Positions 55,221 through 63,031 of a stretch of DNA of 64,000 bases are shown one piece after another. This DNA is from Pseudomonadota bacterium (GTDB taxonomy: Bacteria; Pseudomonadota; Gammaproteobacteria; Steroidobacterales; Woeseiaceae): positions 1 through 64,000 of the forward strand of contig JADFNS010000001.1 of assembly GCA_022563255.1 (NCBI GenBank). The letters are read 5' to 3'. The notes beneath the pieces were generated by a model, which did not search any database, had not been told where the DNA came from, and was given only the letters and a program-made list of their open reading frames with translations. A program made the translations under genes and the position numbers. The first letter of the stretch is position 1; the number at the start of each line of letters is the position of its first letter.

Positions 55221-56639
55221 TCAGTCACACAGTTTACCGATGATCCGACTGGACGAGTGTCCATCACGAAATGCCAGCACACGCACCTCGCCGCCGTGCC
55301 GTAATACGTCCTTCGCCCCGGCAATTTCTTCGGGTTTGTAATCGCCGCCTTTGACGAGAACATCGGGAAGCACTTCCCCTATCAATGCTGCCGGCGTGTC
55401 TTGCGAGAACGGAACGACCCAGTCGACAGACGCAAGTCCGGCGAGCACAAGCAGGCGATCCTCCAGCGCATTGATGGGTCGTGATTCGCCTTTGAGTTTG
55501 CGAACGGAGCCATCATCGTTGACGGCCACTATCAGGCGATCGCCGAGGCTTTTGGCCTCCTCAAGGTAGGCAACGTGTCCAGCGTGCAATACATCGAAGC
55601 AACCGTTGGTCATTACGATGCGCTCCCCACGCTCTCGCGACGCCGCGACCATCAATTTGAGTTCGGCGAGTTCCACCAGTCCGCGACCGCCCTGACCGCG
55701 CTGATGCAGCGACGCGCTGATCTCACCTGGTGTCACAGCCGCAACGCCGATTTTGCGAACCACCAGACCTGCCGCGACATTGGCCAGAGCCGCCGCGGAG
55801 GCCAGGCTCTGACCACTCGCAATGGCTCCAGCGAGCGTCGCGATCACCGTATCGCCAGCGCCCGTGACGTCGAACACCTCGCGCGCCTGCGTGGACAGGA
55901 AGACCGGCTCCGTGCCGGCTTCGACCAGCAGCATGCCCTTTTCGCTGCGGGTTATGAGCAATGCGTCGAGATTCAGTTCGCCCAGCAGCGTCCGTGCACG
56001 CTCGACCAGTTGTTCGTCATTGTTACAAGCGCCAGCAACGGCCTCGAACTCGGTCTGATTTGGAGTGATCAATGATGCGCCGCGATATTTACCAAAGTCC
56101 ACGCCCTTGGGGTCCACCAGCACCGGTACGCCGATTTTACGGCAGGCGCTGATCATGGTGCTGATATCCGTCAGTGCGCCTTTGCCGTAATCAGACAAAA
56201 CGACAGCACCTGCGCCCTTAATGGACTTTCTGAGCAGATCGGCCATCGCCCCGCCTGACATTGCCGCAGTATTCTCCTGATCGAGCCGTATCAATTGTTG
56301 TCCACGACTCTGAACCCGCGTCTTGCTGATTGTCGGCCGATCGTCGACGCGGTGAAAATCACACACGATTCCATGATCGGCCAAAATCGCCAGCAAAGAA
56401 TTTGCCGCGTCGTCATTGCCGACTACACCGAGGAGTCTCGTCGATACACCAAGACTTGCAAGGTTTACCGCAACATTTGCGGCACCACCCGGACGCTCGT
56501 CCGTTTCATGCACGTGTACAATAGGCACCGGCGCTTCCGGAGAAATCCGTCCTGTGGATCCGAAAAGGTAACGATCGAGCATGACGTCGCCGGCGACGAC
56601 GACGTGCGTTTTCGAAAAATCCGGTATTGAGATAGTCAC
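55221..56639 (-). CDS. hldE: Bifunctional heptose-7-phosphate kinase / heptose-1-phosphate adenylyltransferase
   Basis: HldE makes ADP-heptose precursors of the LPS inner core. The N-terminal ribokinase domain (1-315) has PGGAANVAVNLASLGV and the active-site DVTGAGDTVIATLAGAI. The C-terminal nucleotidyltransferase (about 340-472) has MTNGCFDVLHAGHVAYLEEA with the HxGH motif. It has 472 residues, the fused form. Together with waaA and kdsDC it shows a heptose/Kdo core. Confidence 0.97.
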   Translation of the reverse strand: MTISIPDFSKTHVVVAGDVMLDRYLFGSTGRISPEAPVPIVHVHETDERPGGAANVAVNLASLGVSTRLLGVVGNDDAANSLLAILADHGIVCDFHRVDDRPTISKTRVQSRGQQLIRLDQENTAAMSGGAMADLLRKSIKGAGAVVLSDYGKGALTDISTMISACRKIGVPVLVDPKGVDFGKYRGASLITPNQTEFEAVAGACNNDEQLVERARTLLGELNLDALLITRSEKGMLLVEAGTEPVFLSTQAREVFDVTGAGDTVIATLAGAIASGQSLASAAALANVAAGLVVRKIGVAAVTPGEISASLHQRGQGGRGLVELAELKLMVAASRERGERIVMTNGCFDVLHAGHVAYLEEAKSLGDRLIVAVNDDGSVRKLKGESRPINALEDRLLVLAGLASVDWVVPFSQDTPAALIGEVLPDVLVKGGDYKPEEIAGAKDVLRHGGEVRVLAFRDGHSSSRIIGKLCD

Positions 56640-56701
56640 GGGAGGAAATCTACCATGACCGCATGCCTCAAGTCCTGCGAGCGCGGCTGCGGACTCTCAG
56701 A

Positions 56702-57403
56702 TCAGGCGCACTTGGAGTCGCCGCAACAAAGACAGGTCGTACAACCGTCCATGAAGATCACTGCGGCCGTGCTGCATTTGCCGCAGAGCTGGGCTCCCTC
56801 AGGGTAGTCGCTTACCGAGAACGCGTCCCGCTGCTTCTTCGACTCTTCGTACTCCTCGCGCTTCTTGGCGAGCAGCAGCTTCTGAGCTTCATCGAGCTCC
56901 GGCGCAACCATCATGCCGATCATGACCAAATGCTTCTCAATGACATGGCCAAGCTCCGCGATGATCGATGGCATGAACTTGCCGCCAGGCTGCCAGTATC
57001 CACCGCGCGGATCGAATACCGCTTTGAGTTCCTCAACGAGAAAAGCCACGTCGCCACCCTTACGAAATACGGCCGATAAAATGCGTGTCAATGCGACAAT
57101 CCATTGATAATGGTCGAGATTTTTAGAATTGATGAATATTTCAAATGGGCGCCGTTTCTCAAACTCCGTGCCTTCATTGAGAATGATGTCATTGATTGTG
57201 ACGTACATTGCGTGATCGGACATCGGCGTCTTTACCTTGTAAGTCGAACCGATCAGAACTTCCGGACGCTCGAGTTTCTCGTGCATGCGAATAACTTCGG
57301 CCCGATCGCCACCCCCGCCTTCCCGCTTGAATTCCCGCTTCGCCGCTTTTTCCTTGGCCACATTGACCGCGTAACCAACAATTTTCTTGTCTACCTTAAT
57401 CAT
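56702..57403 (-). CDS. nrdJb: NrdJb, C-terminal subunit of split B12-dependent ribonucleotide reductase
   Basis: The 233-residue protein carries a TSCPD-type domain (about 60-140; WIVALTRILSAVFRKGG) and a cysteine-rich tail, CGKCSTAAVIFMDGCTTCLC followed by CGDSKC. The tail is expected to re-reduce the active-site disulfide of the large subunit and may bind zinc. The ATG at 57403 shares its A with the NrdJa stop, so the subunits are made together. A TTG one codon earlier is possible. This two-gene layout matches Pseudomonas NrdJa/NrdJb. Confidence 0.9.
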   Translation of the reverse strand: MIKVDKKIVGYAVNVAKEKAAKREFKREGGGGDRAEVIRMHEKLERPEVLIGSTYKVKTPMSDHAMYVTINDIILNEGTEFEKRRPFEIFINSKNLDHYQWIVALTRILSAVFRKGGDVAFLVEELKAVFDPRGGYWQPGGKFMPSIIAELGHVIEKHLVMIGMMVAPELDEAQKLLLAKKREEYEESKKQRDAFSVSDYPEGAQLCGKCSTAAVIFMDGCTTCLCCGDSKCA

Positions 57404-59559
57404 CAAAACTTACCGTAATAGCCTTCTTTCAAGGCATCGAACAAATTGGCGGCCGTGTGCACCTCGCCGTCGTAATCGATCTCTTCGTCGCCCTTGAGGT
57501 CAATAGTCGAACCGTCGTCGAGCGTGAACGTATACACCGTATTCTTGAGGTCTTTTTCATTAACCAGCACACCCTGAAACGCTTCCGGGTTGAAGCGGAA
57601 CGTCGTACACCCTTTTAGTCCCTGCTTGTACGCATACAGATAAATGTCCTTGAAGTCGTCGTAGTTGTAATCCGTTGGCACATTTGCCGTCTTGGATATC
57701 GATGAATCAATCCATTTTTGTGCCGCCGCCTGGATGTCGACGTGTTGTTGCGGCGTTACTTCCTCTGCTGTGATGAAATAGTCCGGCAGATTGCTGGCGG
57801 GAGCATCGTCGCCAACTCCAACCGGCATCGCCTGCTTGTCGATAACTTCGCGATAGGCCAGTAATTCAAAGGAAAAAACGTCGATCTTTTGCTTGGTTTT
57901 CTTCCCCTGGCGAATCACATTGCGAAAATAATGGTGCGCAAAGCTCGGCTCAATACCGTTACTGGAATTATTCGCCAGCGACAGAGAGATCGTTCCCGTC
58001 GGTGCGATCGAGCTGTGGTGCGTAAAGCGTGCTCCGGTTTCCGCAAGTTTCTCAACCAGCTCCGGCGCGACGGCCGCGACTCGCTGCATGTAACGACTGT
58101 AGCGAGCGTGCAGTATCCGGCCCGGCACTTTGTCGCCCACCTGGTATCCGTCGTCGCGCATTTCCGGTCGCTTGCGTAGCATTTCCTCGGTTACTTCAAA
58201 CGTTTCATCCATGATCGGCGCGGGGCCTTTCTCCAGCGCCAACTCCAGCGCCGCCTCCCAGCCCGTCAGTGCCAGCTGGCGTGCAACTTCTTCAGTAAAC
58301 TCAACCGCTGCCGGCTCGCCGTAGCGCATGCGGAGCATCGTGATCGTCGACCCGAGCCCTAAGAAACCCATGCCGTGTCGGCGCTTGAACTGAATCTCAT
58401 CACGCTGCTGCTGCAATGGTAAACCATTGATCTCTATTACATTATCCAGCATGCGCGTAAACACTTTCACGACCTTACGGAAATTATCCCAGTCGAAGGC
58501 GGCTTCTGCTGTGAACGGTTTGCTCACAAAGCGCGTCAGATTGACCGACCCCAGCAGGCAAGAACCGTACGGTGGCAGCGGCTGCTCGCCGCAGGGATTG
58601 GTTGCGCGAACGTTCTCGCAGAACCAGTTGTTGTTCATTTCGTTGACTTTGTCGATCAGCACGAATCCCGGCTCCGCGAAATCGTAGGTCGAGGCCATGA
58701 TGACATCCCAGACCCGGCGCGCCGGCAACGTCCTGTAGACTTTGCACGCGACAAGTCCTTTTTCGTCCACGACATAGTCGCGGACTTCCGGCCATTCGCG
58801 CCACACGAACTGCGACTTGTCAGCAAGATCGTGTCCGTCGTCTTCCACCTCTTTCGGCGTCACAGGAAACGCCAGCTTCCAGTCCTCCTCATTGATGACC
58901 GCCTGCATGAACTCATCCGTCACCAGCAGCGACAAATTGAATTGCCGCAGACGGCCATTTTCGCGCTTGGCCCGAATGAACTCCATGACATCCGGATGGC
59001 CGATGTCGAAAGTCCCCATCTGCGCTCCGCGGCGACCTCCCGCAGAGGACACCGTAAAACACATTTTGTCGTAGATATCCATGAACGACAGCGGGCCCGA
59101 AGTGTACGCCCCGGCGCCGCTCACATAGGCTCCCTTGGGTCGTAGCGTCGAGAATTCATAACCGATTCCGCAACCCGCTTTGAGCGTCAGACCGGCCTCG
59201 TGAACTTTGTCGAGAATGTTGTCCATCGAATCGCCAACCGTACCCGATACCGTGCAATTGATCGTTGACGTTGCCGGCTTGTGCGCTTGCGCGCCTGCAT
59301 TGGAAATTATGCGGCCAGCCGGTATCGCGCCGGAACGCAAAGCCCAGAGGAATTTTTCAAAGTAATGATCGCGCTTGGATTCAATTTCCACATCAGCAAT
59401 CGCCTTGGCGACTCGCTTGTACGTATCGTCGATATTCTGATCGATCTTCGAGCCGTCTTTAGCTGTCAGACGATATTTAGCATCCCAAATGTCCAGCGAT
59501 GCGGATTGAAATTCAATGTCGGTAACCGTGTGCGTATCCAAAATAACGGCAGACTTCAT
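57403..59559 (-). CDS. nrdJa: NrdJa, adenosylcobalamin-dependent (class II) ribonucleotide reductase
   Basis: The catalytic subunit reduces ribonucleotides using a cobalamin-generated thiyl radical and works with or without oxygen. The catalytic Asn-Cys-Glu are in NPCGEQPLPPYGSCLLGSVN; INCTVSGTVGDSMDNI carries a redox cysteine; FTHHSSIAPTGTISLSLANN is the finger-loop region. The 718-residue protein stops before the reducing tail, which is in NrdJb. GGGGAGTAACAGG precedes the ATG. NrdR-like boxes lie upstream. Confidence 0.95.
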   Translation of the reverse strand: MKSAVILDTHTVTDIEFQSASLDIWDAKYRLTAKDGSKIDQNIDDTYKRVAKAIADVEIESKRDHYFEKFLWALRSGAIPAGRIISNAGAQAHKPATSTINCTVSGTVGDSMDNILDKVHEAGLTLKAGCGIGYEFSTLRPKGAYVSGAGAYTSGPLSFMDIYDKMCFTVSSAGGRRGAQMGTFDIGHPDVMEFIRAKRENGRLRQFNLSLLVTDEFMQAVINEEDWKLAFPVTPKEVEDDGHDLADKSQFVWREWPEVRDYVVDEKGLVACKVYRTLPARRVWDVIMASTYDFAEPGFVLIDKVNEMNNNWFCENVRATNPCGEQPLPPYGSCLLGSVNLTRFVSKPFTAEAAFDWDNFRKVVKVFTRMLDNVIEINGLPLQQQRDEIQFKRRHGMGFLGLGSTITMLRMRYGEPAAVEFTEEVARQLALTGWEAALELALEKGPAPIMDETFEVTEEMLRKRPEMRDDGYQVGDKVPGRILHARYSRYMQRVAAVAPELVEKLAETGARFTHHSSIAPTGTISLSLANNSSNGIEPSFAHHYFRNVIRQGKKTKQKIDVFSFELLAYREVIDKQAMPVGVGDDAPASNLPDYFITAEEVTPQQHVDIQAAAQKWIDSSISKTANVPTDYNYDDFKDIYLYAYKQGLKGCTTFRFNPEAFQGVLVNEKDLKNTVYTFTLDDGSTIDLKGDEEIDYDGEVHTAANLFDALKEGYYGKF

Positions 59560-59706
59560 CGGTCCTGTTACTCCCCTTAAACTCCCTGCGGAGACCCCAA
59601 ATGCATATTTTGACTCACTTTCTTGAGGGAAAAGAATCCCGCTCGCCAGCGGCCAGAAAGCGCGCGACGAGTGCCGTTACCGGCCTCTATTTCCTCTTTG
59701 ATTAGA

Positions 59707-59722
59707 CACAAGATGTTGTGTC
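59707..59722. promoter_or_regulatory. NrdR-like box 1, upstream of nrdJ
   Basis: ACACAAGATGTTGTGT matches 14 of 16 positions of the NrdR consensus ACACWATATATWGTGT and is the core of a perfect 8+8 palindrome (AGACACAA / TTGTGTCT). It lies just downstream of the predicted nrdJ transcription start, where a bound repressor would block initiation. NrdR is the known repressor of bacterial ribonucleotide reductase genes. Confidence 0.6.
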
Positions 59723-59735
59723 TGAGTGCAGACAA

Positions 59736-59764
59736 GATTATGCTCGTAGCGGGCAACTGTCAAG
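59736..59764 (-). promoter_or_regulatory. Sigma-70 promoter for nrdJa-nrdJb
   Basis: On the minus strand, TTGACA (59764-59759) is a perfect -35 hexamer. Two overlapping -10 candidates follow: CATAAT (59743-59738, spacer 15) and TAATCT (59741-59736, spacer 17). The leader to the NrdJa start would be about 170 bases. Confidence 0.55.
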
Positions 59765-59884
59765 CATTTTGGGTATTTTCTTATTGGCTACTTTTCCATA
59801 AAAAAACAATAACTTATGACATTTTCGAGAGTAAGTGCTTTAAATATAGAGGAAAAAAAAAGACACTTTCAAGAAATTATGCAG

Positions 59885-59900
59885 CCACTAGATATAGTGG
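59885..59900. promoter_or_regulatory. NrdR-like box 2
   Basis: CCACTAGATATAGTGG matches 13 of 16 positions of the NrdR consensus and forms a perfect 7+7 palindrome with flanks (GCCACTA / TAGTGGC). It lies 178 bp, near 17 helical turns, from box 1, much farther than the roughly 31 bp usual for paired boxes. It could serve nrdJ through looping, or act on the divergent small heat-shock gene. Confidence 0.45.
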
Positions 59901-59966
59901 CCATCATTGCCGTGAAATCTGACCTGAACGCAATGCAAAAAACCGCGTTTTCTCGGCAAAAAGCAC

Positions 59967-59994
59967 CTTGAAATGTGTTTTTAAGACCCTAAAT
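59967..59994 (+). promoter_or_regulatory. Sigma-32 (heat-shock) type promoter for the Hsp20 gene
   Basis: CTTGAAA at 59967-59973 equals the sigma-32 -35 consensus. After a 13 bp spacer, CCCTAAAT at 59987-59994 is close to the -10 consensus CCCCATNT. The Hsp20 start lies 36 bp downstream. Confidence 0.6.
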
Positions 59995-60029
59995 CAGGAG
60001 TCAACGAAACACCTTATTTGGAGATACTC

Positions 60030-60473
60030 ATGAACATTACCCGTTTTCAACCCTGGTCTTTTATTGATTTTCTGAACCGTGACTTTGAGCACAGCGCTGC
60101 ATGTCTTATCGCTGCCGAGACCGTCCGAAGTCCGGCGTCCCAGTGGGTGCCCGCCGTCGACATAACGGACGAAGGCAGTCAATTTCTGTTGCGCGCGGAC
60201 ATACCGGGCATCAATCTCGAAGACATCGACGTCTCGATGGACGGCAACGTGCTGACGGTTTCCGGTGTTCGCCACGCAGAAGAACGCAGTTCGGACGCGG
60301 CGGGCGCTCAGCGCATAGAACGGTCAAGCGGACGCTTCCTTCGCCGTTTCACGTTACCGGAGACTGCGGACGCAGAACACATCACTGCGAAAAGCAGCAA
60401 CGGCGTACTTGAAATTGTGATCCCCAAGCTTGCAGAGATACAGGCGCGGCGCATTACGGTCGAGGCCGCTTAA
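60030..60473 (+). CDS. Small heat-shock protein, Hsp20/alpha-crystallin family
   Basis: An ATP-independent holdase that binds unfolding proteins. The alpha-crystallin domain (about 45-140) runs from WVPAVDITDEGSQFLLRADI through PGINLEDIDVSMDGNVLTVS to the GVLEIVIPK motif; the C-terminal I-x-I-like anchor is weak (RITVEAA). The ATG at 60030 has GGAG nine bases upstream; a TTG at 60018 is not needed. It has 147 residues. The heat-shock promoter upstream and the terminator downstream suggest a single-gene transcript. Confidence 0.92.
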   Translation: MNITRFQPWSFIDFLNRDFEHSAACLIAAETVRSPASQWVPAVDITDEGSQFLLRADIPGINLEDIDVSMDGNVLTVSGVRHAEERSSDAAGAQRIERSSGRFLRRFTLPETADAEHITAKSSNGVLEIVIPKLAEIQARRITVEAA

Positions 60474-60492
60474 TCAGCGGTGCAAAACGCTG

Positions 60493-60530
60493 GCCCGGGC
60501 GCGACGAAAGTTCGTGCCCGGGCATCTTTG
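60493..60530 (+). terminator. Intrinsic terminator-like hairpin after the Hsp20 gene
   Basis: GCCCGGGC (60493-60500) pairs with GCCCGGGC (60516-60523), with an inner ACGAA/TTCGT stem. CATCTTTG follows. The stem is strong but the T-run is short. Confidence 0.5.
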
Positions 60531-60627
60531 TAAAGGCCTGCAATTCGCTGTAGGTTTCATGTTCACCGCTTGTTCAGCTGCATGAGTCCAAGCTGTATGT
60601 GAAGTTCTACGAATGGGATCAACCACA

Positions 60628-61929
60628 ATGACGAAAAGCCGAATCTCCGCCGCCGCCGTACTGCTGGCCCTGGTGTCGATGACCGCGACGGAAGCCGCGT
60701 TGCCGCAGAACGTCAAGGGCGAAGCCGTTACCAGCCTCGCTCCGTTGGTTGAGGACGTGTCACCCGCCGTCGTCAATATTCGGGTGATTCAGACAGTAAG
60801 ACGCCGCGGTTCGAGAGGCGGCGATCAGGAAATCACCAGTGCCGGATCCGGCGTTATCGTCGATGCCGAGCGCGGCTACATCCTGACGAATCACCACGTC
60901 GTTGGAGACGCAGATACGATCCAGATATCGCTAATCGACGGAACCCTGCTGGACGCACAGCTGGTTGGCTCCGATCCGGCAACTGACATAGCTGTGATCA
61001 AGGTGGACGCTGATGGCCTTACCGAAATGCCAATCGGCGACTCGACCGCCGCTCGCGTTGGCGATTTCGTCATTGCTATCGGCAACCCCTTCGGACTCGG
61101 TCACACAGTAACCTCAGGAATCATTAGCGCGCTGGGGCGTACTGGCTTCAGTCGGGACGGCTACGAGGACTTCATACAGACCGACGCGTCTATTAATCTG
61201 GGCAATTCCGGCGGTGCGCTCGTCAACATGAAGGGCGAACTTATCGGCATCAACTCAGTGCTCATCAGCCGTTCCGGAGGCAATGTCGGCATCGGCTTCG
61301 CCGTACCAACTGAGATCGCCGGATCGATCATGGACCAGATACTGGAATTCGGCGAAGTCCGCCGCGGACTGCTGGGCGTCAATATCCAGACAATCGATGC
61401 AGCGGCGGCAGTTGCGCTTGGCAACGATACGACCAGAGGTGCGCTGATTACGCGAATCCAACCTGAGTCCGCCGCAGAAGATGCTGGATTGCGGGTTGGC
61501 GATATTATTATCGAGATCAACAACAAGAAGGTGGACGGAGCGGCCAGACTCAGGAACCGGATTGGCCTGCTCCGCTCAGGCGACACGATCCACATCAAAT
61601 ACGTTCGCGACGACCGAACTCTGTCAACCACAGCTGAGTTGGGCAGTGTCGCGAGTCGCTTCCTGTCCGGCAAGGAAATTCATCTGGGCCTGTCCGGCTC
61701 AGTATTTTCGATTGGCTCGTCGACTGACAATGACGGCATTGTGATCGACGAAGTTCAGGAAGACAGCCCGGCCGCCCGGCGAGGACTTCGCGCCGGCGAC
61801 CTCATCACGCATGTGAACCGAGTGCGGGTTCGCAGCCTCGATGACCTGCGACAGACGGCGTCTCTCAATTCCATACTGTTCCTGAGCATACGCCGCGGTA
61901 ATTGGGCTCTGATCATCCAAATTCGCTAG
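60628..61929 (+). CDS. DegP/DegQ-type periplasmic serine protease
   Basis: A leader (SRISAAAVLLALVSMTATEA) is followed by a trypsin-like domain with His90 (TNHHVV), Asp120 (PATDIAVI) and Ser194 (LGNSGGAL), then two PDZ domains (about 245-340 and 345-433; LRVGDIIIEINNKKVDG and LRAGDLITHVNRVRVRS). It has 433 residues. The two PDZ domains and the cleavable leader distinguish it from DegS at 7772. The LA loop is short (RRRGSRGGDQE), more like DegQ than DegP. An ATG at 60613 is an alternative start. Confidence 0.93.
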   Translation: MTKSRISAAAVLLALVSMTATEAALPQNVKGEAVTSLAPLVEDVSPAVVNIRVIQTVRRRGSRGGDQEITSAGSGVIVDAERGYILTNHHVVGDADTIQISLIDGTLLDAQLVGSDPATDIAVIKVDADGLTEMPIGDSTAARVGDFVIAIGNPFGLGHTVTSGIISALGRTGFSRDGYEDFIQTDASINLGNSGGALVNMKGELIGINSVLISRSGGNVGIGFAVPTEIAGSIMDQILEFGEVRRGLLGVNIQTIDAAAAVALGNDTTRGALITRIQPESAAEDAGLRVGDIIIEINNKKVDGAARLRNRIGLLRSGDTIHIKYVRDDRTLSTTAELGSVASRFLSGKEIHLGLSGSVFSIGSSTDNDGIVIDEVQEDSPAARRGLRAGDLITHVNRVRVRSLDDLRQTASLNSILFLSIRRGNWALIIQIR

Positions 61930-61946
61930 GAATAAGAAGGTGCCTT

Positions 61947-62969
61947 TTAGTAGCTCAGCGCATCCAGTCTGATCTGGCGCTCTTTGACCCCGAGATCCGC
62001 GAGTTCCTGTGCAGCCCTGTAGAAACACAGGATATTATCGTCACACTGGCTCAGCATCGTACGGAACGAAGGTAACCGGCCCTCGTACAATGTCATCGAA
62101 ATCAGGTGCGCGTTATTGATTTCGTCGCTGAACCAGCCCGCAGATTCACGACCGTGTCGTTCCCGCTCTGCCCTTATATCCCTGGCCAGGAGTTTCAGGC
62201 GTGCACGCTTGAGTTCTCGTTTGCGGCTGTCCTCAATATCTGCGGAATAGACGGAACGCAATGTACCGCGTGCGGCGGCGACGAGCACCATCAGGCGCCG
62301 TTGCAACTCGCGATTTTCGTGATACGCTGCCATTTGTTCGCCTTGCCCACGGAACTCCAGCCAACTCTTGACGCCAAATTCCTCAACGGCGGTTGCGAAC
62401 GACTCATTGAAGGCCGAGTCGTCTTTAACGTACACAACCTGATGAGCAAGCTCATGGAACAGCATCGCGATGAGTTCGATGTCGCCCCAGCGCATCATCG
62501 TACTCAACAGCGGGTCGCTGAAGTTGCCTAACGTCGAGTACGCCGCGACGCCGCCCACAGCAACATCGAATCCTTTTTTCGCCAGACGCTCGGATTCCCT
62601 GATCGCTTTATCGTGGGAAAAGTAACCGCGATAATTCACGCAACCGGCGATGGGGAAACACCACTGTTCAGGCTGCAGAGAAAATTCGGGTGCGGCAAAA
62701 ACATTCCAGACAACATAGTCACGCGAAAGATCTGTGTAGGTCCGATAACTCTTGTTATCAGGCAGCCCGAGCACCTCAATGGAAAAATCCCGTGCCGCGT
62801 TCAAAAGCCGCAATCGGGAAGCAAGCTCCGGCGACGTATCGGCTGCACCGATCACGTCTTCCAACGGCACGCGCTTGTGGATGACTTCCCACTGTCCCGC
62901 CGCTGCCTGCATGTAGTAACAACCTGCCAGCATTGAGTAGCAAAGTAATATCAGCAGAATTCTTGCCAT
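61947..62969 (-). CDS. Putative zinc aminopeptidase lipoprotein (COG4324-like)
   Basis: The N-terminus MARILLILLCYSMLAGC is a lipoprotein signal with lipobox LAGC. The metal site is LFHELAHQVVYV (HExxH), with NESFATAVEEFG supplying the likely third ligand (Glu). It has 340 residues from the ATG at 62969. The group is annotated as predicted aminopeptidase without proven substrate. It probably sits in the envelope. It is convergent with the DegQ-like gene (17 bp) and divergent from cca. Confidence 0.85.
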   Translation of the reverse strand: MARILLILLCYSMLAGCYYMQAAAGQWEVIHKRVPLEDVIGAADTSPELASRLRLLNAARDFSIEVLGLPDNKSYRTYTDLSRDYVVWNVFAAPEFSLQPEQWCFPIAGCVNYRGYFSHDKAIRESERLAKKGFDVAVGGVAAYSTLGNFSDPLLSTMMRWGDIELIAMLFHELAHQVVYVKDDSAFNESFATAVEEFGVKSWLEFRGQGEQMAAYHENRELQRRLMVLVAAARGTLRSVYSADIEDSRKRELKRARLKLLARDIRAERERHGRESAGWFSDEINNAHLISMTLYEGRLPSFRTMLSQCDDNILCFYRAAQELADLGVKERQIRLDALSY

Positions 62970-63031
62970 GCACTCACTCTGCTGGCTCACGGAATGAAAC
63001 GCAATTCGTTATTGTCGGTTAGTATTGCGAG

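Noticed and set aside
59560-59706. Cobalamin riboswitch in the nrdJ leader
   Set aside because: No Cbl-box core (GCCACTG-like) was found; only a small GGTCTCC hairpin is seen.
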